Below are positions 6,330-11,663 of a stretch of 11,663 bases of DNA, in pieces. The DNA comes from Litorivivens sp041625575 (GTDB taxonomy: Bacteria > Pseudomonadota > Gammaproteobacteria > Pseudomonadales > Spongiibacteraceae): contig JBFJTG010000101.1 in the NCBI GenBank assembly GCA_041625575.1, positions 1-11,663 on the forward strand, given 5' to 3'. The notes beneath the pieces are model-generated. The model saw nothing but the letters and a program-made list of their open reading frames with translations, had not been told where the DNA came from and made no database searches. The stretch's first letter is position 1. Every line of letters begins with the position of its first letter. The position numbers and the translations under genes are program-made.

Positions 6330-6989
6330 TTAGTACATGTAGTAGCGAACGCCTAAACCGTAGCTATGACCGCGGTAATCCATATCAATTGCGCGGTTAC
6401 TGTCTTCCAGTGTGATATCCGGTTCACCGCTAAATACGCGGTAGCCCAAATCCAAAGTCAGCTGCCGGGTAACGGCGTATGTGACGCCAACACCGGCCTG
6501 CGCTACAACAAACTCATCATCTGCAGGACCCTGCTTTAGCTGGCCAACACCCAATCCAAAGCCTGCGTAGGTGCCCAAGGGGGAATTTCCATATTTAAAG
6601 TCGCGCCAAAAGCTAGCCATCGCCCGACGTGACTCGATGGATTTCTCCTTGGATTGCGGTGATCGAATACCAAAATCAGCTTCTGTGTATTCAAACTCCG
6701 AACGCCAGCCATCGCGATTTACAAAACCAAAGATAATCGCAGGGTGGCGGTCTGTATCAAATTTACCCCGATAGTCTCGCGCCACAATCGATGTTGTACA
6801 GGTGATCAGCGTGCAACTAGTGATGCGCTCACGATCATGCACAGTGTTGTTGTTGATCGTGGTATCAATTGAGGACGCGCCGATGTACCAGGTATCTTTG
6901 GCCCAGGCGGGCAAGCTTAATCCCGTCAGCAGCGACAGGCACAGCACTGCGCTGGCCCTCGATGACGTACCTCCCTTTAAAAACCGCAT
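6330..6989 (-). CDS. Small outer-membrane beta-barrel protein
   Basis: 219 residues. A Sec signal peptide (basic start, hydrophobic core about 13-25, likely cut after AWA at residue 30) precedes alternating strands typical of an OmpA/Opa-like 8-stranded barrel. Examples are DTWYIGASS, WRSEFEYTEADFG, GTYAGFGLGVGQLK, QLTLDLGYRVFSG and a closing GHSYGLGVRYYMY with aromatic C-terminal residues. Two cysteines five apart (C59, C64) lie in an early extracellular-type loop and could form a small disulfide. GGGAGG precedes the ATG by 5 nt. It has its own terminator and diverges from the thioesterase gene. Role is unknown; adhesion, structure, or a small transport function are all possible. Confidence 0.8.
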   Translation of the reverse strand: MRFLKGGTSSRASAVLCLSLLTGLSLPAWAKDTWYIGASSIDTTINNNTVHDRERITSCTLITCTTSIVARDYRGKFDTDRHPAIIFGFVNRDGWRSEFEYTEADFGIRSPQSKEKSIESRRAMASFWRDFKYGNSPLGTYAGFGLGVGQLKQGPADDEFVVAQAGVGVTYAVTRQLTLDLGYRVFSGEPDITLEDSNRAIDMDYRGHSYGLGVRYYMY

Positions 6990-7092
6990 TGAATCCTCCC
7001 TACGTAGTGAACAATGTCGTATTGCTAAGAAGCCCTACTTGACTCCACTTGCCGGTAGTCTACAGGCTGAAGGTTAATGCGAGCTGAACGGC

Positions 7093-7110
7093 GTGTGTGA
7101 GCTCGCGCAC
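7093..7110. promoter_or_regulatory. 18-bp near-palindrome in the barrel/thioesterase intergenic region
   Basis: GTGTGTGAG and CTCGCGCAC form an imperfect dyad centred on AGCT (7 of 9 arm positions match). It lies about 100 nt from each divergent start codon, a usual place for an operator serving both genes. No known regulator motif is recognised. Confidence 0.3.
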
Positions 7111-7201
7111 AGTGTAGTCGGCGCCATGCATTAACAACTTGTATAGTTTCACTGCTAATCGAAGCTGTCAGAATCGACCTTCAATTTGCTGGGAGTCAAC
7201 A

Positions 7202-7654
7202 ATGCCTGTACCCGAAGGATTCACCGCAATGCCACTTGATGGCAGTTTCAACGACGCATTTGCACCCGTGTATTTCCGAATGGGAAAGGCGGGGCCGGAA
7301 ATTGGCCTGAAGGTTGAAGAGAAACACTTGAATCCCATGGGCATCTGTCATGGCGCCGTGTATATGGCTCTGTTCGATATCGCCTTTGCCTGCGCCATCG
7401 GCCACAGCATAGGCAAGTACACCGGCACGCCAACGATGAATATCAATATCGACTTTATGGCGGCATCGAAATCGGGTGAATGGTTGCAGGTTGATGCAAG
7501 CTGCCTGAAAACTACCCGTACGGCAGGCTTCACTCAGGGCAGAATACTGTGCGGGGAAACCATCAAGGCCAGCGGCAGTGGCATCTTTCGTATTCCCGAC
7601 GATATAGCGAATGCGGTTGAGATGGGCGACGGCGGGATCCCGGAAGCGCGCTAG
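7202..7654 (+). CDS. PaaI-family hotdog-fold thioesterase
   Basis: 150 residues from the ATG at 7202, chosen because GGGAG at 7191-7195 lies 6 nt upstream; the frame runs back to about 7139 but has no ribosome site there. The hotdog signature is clear: N44-P-M-G47-x2-H50-G51 then the central helix ending at Asp59 (ALFDIAFACAIG), followed by the strand TPTMNINIDFMAAS. Family members hydrolyse acyl-CoA thioesters, typically phenylacetyl-CoA-like, hydroxybenzoyl-CoA or medium-chain substrates, as cytosolic tetramers. The usual HGG is HGA here, a tolerated variation. It diverges from the barrel gene and converges on the SDR cassette through the REP array. Enzyme class is fairly sure, substrate unknown. 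Confidence 0.85.
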   Translation: MPVPEGFTAMPLDGSFNDAFAPVYFRMGKAGPEIGLKVEEKHLNPMGICHGAVYMALFDIAFACAIGHSIGKYTGTPTMNINIDFMAASKSGEWLQVDASCLKTTRTAGFTQGRILCGETIKASGSGIFRIPDDIANAVEMGDGGIPEAR

Positions 7655-7669
7655 TGCTAGCGTGTTTGA

Positions 7670-7714
7670 ACTCGCCTGCGTAGCTGGTTTGGCTTCTACA
7701 AGACACGATCTTCT
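7670..7714. repeat. Degenerate first unit of the REP array
   Basis: TCGCCTGC at 7672-7679 and CTTCTAC at 7693-7699 keep the two ends of an inverted REP, but the middle is altered. The following 15 bases (7700-7714) resemble the linker of the intact units. TAC ends at 7699, exactly 78 bp before the next intact inverted REP, so this is an eroded copy in register. Confidence 0.6.
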
Positions 7715-7894
7715 GTAGGAGCGAGCCCTGCTCGCGAATGAAGTCTGCACAGGTTCGCCTGCAAGGCAGGCTCCTACACGACACAATTCTCTGTAGGAGC
7801 GAGCCCTGCTCGCGAATGAAGTCTGCACAGGTTCGCCTGCAAGGCAGGCTCCTACGAGACACGATTCTCGGTAGGAGCGAGCCCAGCTCGCGAA
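7715..7894. repeat. Tandem array of inverted REP elements (REPIN-like), 78-bp period
   Basis: Direct REPs lie at 7715-7738, 7793-7816 and 7871-7894; inverted REPs at 7754-7777 and 7832-7855. The two complete 78-bp units differ at 4 positions, all in the 15-nt linker. Every element starts GTAGGAGC and ends GCGAA on its own strand. Direct copies carry the stem GCGAGC/GCTCGC; inverted copies carry GCCTGC/GCAGGC, a compensatory change. The GTAG head and imperfect hairpin are those of Pseudomonas-type REPs mobilised by RAYT (TnpA-REP) transposases; no RAYT gene is in the window. The array separates the thioesterase stop (7654) from the convergent SDR stop (7904), the usual extragenic place, and may help end transcription or protect mRNA 3' ends. 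Confidence 0.93.
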
Positions 7895-7903
7895 TCTGCT
7901 TCC

Positions 7904-8671
7904 CTACAAGGTATGCGGATTAACCATAATGCCGCCATCCACATCCAGCGTGGTACCGGTAATAAACGAGGCTCGGTCCGAACAAAGATAGGCAACGGCA
8001 TCAGCCACCTCTTCCGGCTCTCCCAAGCGTCGCATGGCATGCACCGCCGCCGTATTTTCTTCAGCGCCCGGAACCTTCGCAAAATAATCCACAATGGCTG
8101 GCGTGCGAATGCCGCCCGGATTGATGGCGTTTACCCGTATATTTTTCTGCGCATACTCGGCCGCGGCCGTTCGCGTTAGCGCAATCACGCCGCCTTTAGC
8201 GGCACTGTAAGGCGACTGTAGCGCTTCGCCGCGCACACCGGACAGCGAAGCAATGTTCACAATGGCGCCGCCGCCCTGCTTCAGCATCTGAGGTATTTGA
8301 TATTTCAAACACAGCCACACGCCTTTTAAAGTAACGTCGTGGGCCAACTGCCAGTTCTTTTCTTCTACATCAACCAGCGAGGCAAAACCGCCACCAAAGG
8401 CTGCATTATTACTCACACAATCCAACCGCCCAAAAGCATCAACTGTCTGCGCAACCATAGCCTCCACATCAGCGGCTTTGGCAACATTTGCGCGAATCGC
8501 TACCGCCTCACCGCCCTGCGCCTTAATCAGAGCGACGGTTTCCTCAGCCGTATCGAGATGGTAGTCCACCACCGCGACCTTGGCCCCATCTCTGGCAAAG
8601 GTCAGCGCCGTAGCGCGACCAATTCCACTACCGGCACCCGTGATTAAACCCACTTTATCGCGCAGTAGCAT
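7904..8671 (-). CDS. SDR-family oxidoreductase (classical, NAD-type)
   Basis: 255 residues, a classical short-chain dehydrogenase/reductase. The Rossmann motif TGAGSGIG is at 11-18, and Asp36 at the end of the second strand (VVDYH) favours NAD(H) over NADP(H). NNAA is at 88-91. The catalytic set Ser142, Tyr155 and Lys159 (SPYSAAKG) is intact, and the C-terminal DVDGG motif marks the common tetrameric type. It resembles the glucose-1-dehydrogenase/FabG-like group, which oxidises secondary alcohols or reduces ketones in the cytosol. The ATG overlaps the stop of the upstream SDR by one base (TGATG), so translation is coupled. It is the last gene of the cassette; its stop lies 10 nt from the REP array. 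Substrate unknown. Confidence 0.93.
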   Translation of the reverse strand: MLLRDKVGLITGAGSGIGRATALTFARDGAKVAVVDYHLDTAEETVALIKAQGGEAVAIRANVAKAADVEAMVAQTVDAFGRLDCVSNNAAFGGGFASLVDVEEKNWQLAHDVTLKGVWLCLKYQIPQMLKQGGGAIVNIASLSGVRGEALQSPYSAAKGGVIALTRTAAAEYAQKNIRVNAINPGGIRTPAIVDYFAKVPGAEENTAAVHAMRRLGEPEEVADAVAYLCSDRASFITGTTLDVDGGIMVNPHTL

Positions 8672-9501
8672 CAGCCTTTCTCCGCAAACAATTTCTTGTG
8701 TAGCTGGGGCGCAAAAATCACTGCACGGTGATGCTGCTCCAGAGCGGCATCGCTAGTCGCCAGCCAGTAAACAATGTCGGCTATCGCTTCCGGCGGCGTC
8801 GGATTAAAACGCGCGGCAATTTTGTCATCAAAGCCATTGGCTTTCATCACTTCAGTCAGAACAAAGCCGGGCTCAACGGAGAAAAAGCGAACGCCACTGT
8901 CTTTATGCTCTACCCGCAGCGTTGGCATCATCCTTATCAAGGCCGCCTTGGACGATGGGTAGACAAAGCCCCATCCACCCTCATCGGCAGGTGCGGGCGG
9001 ATCATTAATTGCAGAACCCGACACCATATTGATTAGCGCACCGCTTTTGCGCTCCAGCATGCCAGGCAGAAATTTCTTCACCAGCGCCAGCGGCGTCAGC
9101 ACATTACCCTGATACACTTTCTGCGCCTGTTCAATTTCAACATCCAGCACCCGCTGCATATTGCCCGGGCCCTGATAACAGGCATTATTGAACAACAAAT
9201 CCACTTTGCCGAAATGCGCTAGCGCCCTGTCGGCCGCCGCCAGCACCGAATCAAGATCCAGAATATCCGAGCGAATTAAAAGCACTTCGGCGCCGTGTTT
9301 TTTGGCTTCAACTGCCGTCGACTCAAGACTTCCGGGTAAGGCCGTTGTCGTAGACTCCCAACTGCCATACTCGTTCTGCTCGCCCTCTTTCAAGGTGCGG
9401 GCCGTCAAGGCCAAGTCGTAACCATTTTTCGCCAATTCGATAGCCGTACAAGCACCAATGCCACGACTAGCACCGGTGATAAATGCAACGGGGCGAGTCA
9501 T
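8671..9501 (-). CDS. SDR-family oxidoreductase with an N-terminal-half insertion
   Basis: 276 residues from the ATG at 9501, chosen because GGAGG lies 9 nt upstream and the start sits 2 nt after the preceding stop; the frame continues to 9537 inside the upstream gene. TGASRGIG is at 9-16, and TAR after the second strand (Arg35) suits NADP(H). NNAC is at 105-108. The active site is Ser161 or Ser163 with Tyr181 and Lys185, and the serine-tyrosine distance is longer than in classical SDRs because of a PPAPADEGGWG insert. A further insertion at about 40-62 carries GSWESTTTALPGSLEST. It differs clearly from the neighbouring SDR, so the pair probably catalyses separate steps rather than being a recent duplication. 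Confidence 0.9.
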   Translation of the reverse strand: MTRPVAFITGASRGIGACTAIELAKNGYDLALTARTLKEGEQNEYGSWESTTTALPGSLESTAVEAKKHGAEVLLIRSDILDLDSVLAAADRALAHFGKVDLLFNNACYQGPGNMQRVLDVEIEQAQKVYQGNVLTPLALVKKFLPGMLERKSGALINMVSGSAINDPPAPADEGGWGFVYPSSKAALIRMMPTLRVEHKDSGVRFFSVEPGFVLTEVMKANGFDDKIAARFNPTPPEAIADIVYWLATSDAALEQHHRAVIFAPQLHKKLFAEKG

Positions 9502-9503
9502 GC

Positions 9504-9914
9504 TTACAGCCCTCCGAGTGGACGATCTTCGGTCCACACCACGTTGAGATCACGCTTGATGTATTTGGCAATACCGTCACGCAACTCGATAACTTCCTGA
9601 TAGCGAATGCCCATATCCATTTTGTGCTCGACATCGTCTTTCACATAAAAATGCGACGCGATACAGTAAGTTTCACCGCTGTAAACATCGCCATCCCATT
9701 CGCCGAACTGTGAGCCAATTAAATGAAAAGTCCTGCTGTACTGGCGGAGAAACTCAAGGTTGTCGATAAACACCTGTCGCGACTCAGCGCCAAAGCCCGG
9801 GCCGTGCTGGGTAAAATCCGGCCACATAATATCTTCGGCTTCATCGAACTGACGGTCGTCAACAATGCGTACGTACTGATTCGCCAAGTGCAGAGGAATT
9901 GCGTTCTTATCCAT
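9504..9914 (-). CDS. SnoaL-like (NTF2-superfamily) protein of the cassette
   Basis: 136 residues, the normal length of a single-domain SnoaL-like protein. It begins with a helix (LANQYVRIVDDRQFDEAEDIM), then PDFTQHGPGFG, a helix FIDNLEFLRQYSRTFH, and strands containing DVYSGETYCIASHFYV and IRYQEVIEL. The family covers hydrolases, isomerases, cyclases and dehydratases acting on small hydrophobic compounds, and the aromatic- and His-rich core (Y, H, W) would suit a pocket; no reaction can be assigned. AGGAG lies 7 nt before the ATG. It follows the LLM oxidoreductase by 28 nt and precedes the first SDR by 2 nt, so it is firmly in the operon. It is not a close copy of the SnoaL-like protein at 3391-3918. 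Confidence 0.8.
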   Translation of the reverse strand: MDKNAIPLHLANQYVRIVDDRQFDEAEDIMWPDFTQHGPGFGAESRQVFIDNLEFLRQYSRTFHLIGSQFGEWDGDVYSGETYCIASHFYVKDDVEHKMDMGIRYQEVIELRDGIAKYIKRDLNVVWTEDRPLGGL

Positions 9915-9942
9915 TATTTTTCTCCTAAAATTTTCCGGCCAT

Positions 9943-10839
9943 TCAGGAATATTGTTTTTTCACTTCAGCCAAGCGGCCAAAAAATTCTTCAAAACCTGAT
10001 GGATCGTAAACAAAATACAATGGCAGAATTTCAATATAGGTTGCGCCCGCTTCCAGCATCGCCGGAATCGTATCGATCGTAGCTTGGTAATCGGGATTAC
10101 CGTCGGCACCGAATTTGTGCTCGACCATTGCACGCACCTGCAGTTCATTCGGGTCCCGGCCCGCCCTCTCAAATGCAGCGCGCAAGGTTTTTACGCCTTC
10201 TCCGAATACTTTCGGGTCCTGTTCGATTGGAATCCAGCCGTCGGCGACTTCAGCAATCAACTTGCTGTTTTCTTCATTCGCTTTTACGCCCACCCAGCAA
10301 GGCACCGTAGCGGGTGCCGGACGACAGTAAATATCATCAAAATTAATGAGCTCGCCGTGGTAGCTCGCCGGAGCGTTGGCCCACAGTGCTTTCATGGCGC
10401 CAATTTGCTCAAACATATATTGCTTGCGGCCTTTAAAGGGCAAGCCCGACGCCTCGTACTCTTCACGCTGCCAGCCCGATCCCAAGCCCATCACAACGCG
10501 ACCGGGGGCCAGCGCATCCAGAGTGCCCACTTGCTTGGCCAACAGAGCCGCTGACCGCAAAGGAGAGATAAGAACACCCTGGGACAATTCTATTTTTTCA
10601 GTGCTGCCAGCAATAGCAGACTCTATGGTCATGGGTTCCAGCCAAGGCGTTTCCGGCGGCGAAGGAAACTCGCCATAGGGATAACGGTCGGTGCGACTGC
10701 CCATAACCACATGGTCCGTCATGGATAATTGATCTATACCGGCAGCCTCTGCCTTTTTAGCTACTTCAATCAATCCGCGCGGACTGCCGCCATAAAGGTT
10801 TTCCAGCCCGTAAATGCCAATGCTCAATTTAAAACTCAT
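9943..10839 (-). CDS. LLM-class flavin/F420-dependent oxidoreductase
   Basis: 298 residues, a luciferase-like TIM-barrel monooxygenase/oxidoreductase of the group often named probable F420-dependent oxidoreductase. Landmarks are the first helix GLIEVAKKAEAAGIDQLSMTDH (23-43), SQGVLISPLRSAALLAKQ (86-103), and the signature LDALAPGRVVMGLGSGW (107-123), with LPFKGR following. CWVGVKANEENSKLIAEVADGWIP is the usual later strand-helix. Most gammaproteobacteria lack F420, so FMNH2 is the more likely cofactor, which the sequence cannot decide. The ATG overlaps the tetR stop by 4 nt (ATGA), and GGA is placed 8-10 nt upstream. Such enzymes hydroxylate, or carry out Baeyer-Villiger or hydride-transfer steps on, hydrophobic or alicyclic compounds. 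Confidence 0.9.
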   Translation of the reverse strand: MSFKLSIGIYGLENLYGGSPRGLIEVAKKAEAAGIDQLSMTDHVVMGSRTDRYPYGEFPSPPETPWLEPMTIESAIAGSTEKIELSQGVLISPLRSAALLAKQVGTLDALAPGRVVMGLGSGWQREEYEASGLPFKGRKQYMFEQIGAMKALWANAPASYHGELINFDDIYCRPAPATVPCWVGVKANEENSKLIAEVADGWIPIEQDPKVFGEGVKTLRAAFERAGRDPNELQVRAMVEHKFGADGNPDYQATIDTIPAMLEAGATYIEILPLYFVYDPSGFEEFFGRLAEVKKQYS

Positions 10840-11504
10840 ATTCTGCTTCCTTGTTCCGATTGATGTTTAATATTGTGTTTAATAAGACTGCCCATACTGC
10901 CCAGCACGCGCTGCAGAGAATCGCTGCGACTGAGCTCACCACGCACATATGCCAACGCAAAGTTCTTGGTGATGGCCGTGCAATTATCGAGCAGCAACTT
11001 GGCTGCCAATTCGTTCAAGCCTAACTCTAAAAAGTAACGCAGCCAGCGGTACTCATAACGACTCTTCAATTGCTCGTGGTAGACCCGAAAATCATCGTTG
11101 ATCTCGGGCACACAACGCAGAATCAAGCCGGCGCAGCCGTACTCGTCAATCACGTCCCAGATCAGTGACTCCATACTGCTACTCATGCCGCCGTCACCCG
11201 AGAGTGCGCCCTGTACCGCGAGATACTGTTCCTCGCAGCTAAACTGCTGCTCGAGACGCTGATAGAAGGATTCGGAAATGGCGAGGTAAATATCGGATTT
11301 TTGCGGGAAGTAGCTGTATACCAGCGGACGACCGCAACCGGCCAGCTCGCCGATTCGCGCATGCTTTAGGGCATCAATGCCCTCAAACTCCACAATATAG
11401 GCCGCCACCTTAACCAGCTGCTCACGCCGCTCCTCACGGCTAGCGGCGCGCTGGTTAAGACTTTCGATAGCGTTTAAACGCTCTTGATGTGCCGCCTGAA
11501 CCAC
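10836..11504 (-). CDS. TetR-family transcriptional regulator
   Basis: 222 residues. The N-terminal helix-turn-helix spans about 28-75, with the recognition region IGELAGCGRPLVYSYFPQKSDIYLAI containing the family's YxYFPxKxDLY-type motif. The remaining residues form the ligand/dimerisation domain, which is divergent and gives no ligand. The start is GTG at 11504 with GAGGG 6 nt before it. It is the first gene of the minus-strand cassette and overlaps the LLM gene by 4 nt, so it should control its own operon, probably as a repressor released by a pathway compound. The palindrome at 11545-11559 is the likely binding site. Cys57 and Cys123 are present; nothing suggests a redox sensor. Confidence 0.92.
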   Translation of the reverse strand: MVQAAHQERLNAIESLNQRAASREERREQLVKVAAYIVEFEGIDALKHARIGELAGCGRPLVYSYFPQKSDIYLAISESFYQRLEQQFSCEEQYLAVQGALSGDGGMSSSMESLIWDVIDEYGCAGLILRCVPEINDDFRVYHEQLKSRYEYRWLRYFLELGLNELAAKLLLDNCTAITKNFALAYVRGELSRSDSLQRVLGSMGSLIKHNIKHQSEQGSRI

Positions 11505-11544
11505 GACTTGCCCTCACGAATAGAAGGCATACTCTCAATGCTTA

Positions 11545-11559
11545 TTGACAATTTGTCAA
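11545..11559. promoter_or_regulatory. Candidate TetR operator and -35 box
   Basis: TTGACAA-T-TTGTCAA is a perfect 7-bp palindrome around one base, 41-55 nt upstream of the tetR GTG. On the minus strand it starts with a consensus -35 hexamer TTGACA; a -10 box 17-19 nt on (GAGAGT or GAGTAT) is weak. Overlap of a perfect palindrome with a -35 box is typical of an autoregulated TetR operator. Confidence 0.65.
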
Positions 11560-11663
11560 CAAAAGCCGCTGCGCTAAATGGAGTAGGGTGAGCCACCTGG
11601 AGCCGGCAAATGGCAGATGTGAATTTTTTACGTAATTTCGATTTAGTCTGATACTTCCCCGCC

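Noticed and set aside
7196..7862. Minus-strand open frames crossing the REP array, with repeated SLPCRRTCADFIREQG units
   Set aside because: The 78-bp period equals 26 codons, so any open frame repeats in phase. The frames overlap the thioesterase gene antisense and have no ribosome site; they are artefacts of the repeat.
7715..7894. Possible CRISPR array
   Set aside because: The sequence between repeats is itself repeated, the elements are inverted pairs, and there are no cas genes. REP structure explains it fully.
9502..9537. 12-residue N-terminal extension of the 276-residue SDR
   Set aside because: It lies inside the upstream SnoaL-like gene; the ATG at 9501 has GGAGG at suitable spacing and starts just before the Rossmann motif.
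11610..11651. 13-codon plus-strand frame at the right edge, preceded by CTGGAG
   Set aside because: Too short to support as a gene; no similarity recognised and no downstream gene is visible to make it a leader peptide.

Overview
The window looks like chromosomal DNA of a gammaproteobacterium, probably from the wide Pseudomonadales/Cellvibrionales neighbourhood. The reasons are a gene order pyrC-rnt-(small ORF)-peroxiredoxin-bfd-bfr, which I remember as conserved around rnt and bfrB in Pseudomonas, Pseudomonas-style REP elements, and a periplasmic PQQ/cytochrome c alcohol dehydrogenase. No genus can be assigned from sequence alone.

Positions 1-2877 are a conserved core block. The last codons of dihydroorotase (pyrC) overlap RNase T (rnt). 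A small uncharacterised gene follows and ends at a bidirectional terminator. A typical 2-Cys peroxiredoxin reads back towards that terminator. Across a divergent intergenic region lie bfd and bfr, the iron-release and iron-storage pair. A strong Fur-box-like sequence sits at the bfd promoter, a weaker relative lies between bfd and bfr, and an OxyR-like half site lies upstream of the peroxiredoxin promoter. Together they suggest coupled iron and peroxide homeostasis.

Positions 2939-6989 hold minus-strand genes: a four-helix membrane protein, a SnoaL/NTF2-like protein, a large lipoprotein PQQ-cytochrome c alcohol dehydrogenase, and a small outer-membrane beta-barrel protein with its own terminator. 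Divergent from the barrel gene is a plus-strand hotdog-fold (PaaI-like) thioesterase.

Positions 7670-7894 contain a 78-bp-period tandem array of inverted REP elements between two convergent transcripts. Two REP stem classes share head and tail, and their stem differences are compensatory.

Positions 7904-11504 form a tight minus-strand cassette: TetR regulator, LLM-class flavin/F420 oxidoreductase, SnoaL-like protein, and two SDR oxidoreductases. The genes overlap or nearly touch, except for one 28-nt gap. A perfect palindrome with a TTGACA box upstream of the tetR gene is the likely operator. This is the most likely undescribed unit: a self-regulated redox pathway for an unknown, probably hydrophobic or alicyclic, substrate. 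The PQQ dehydrogenase, the other SnoaL protein and the thioesterase could supply related steps, but that link rests only on proximity.
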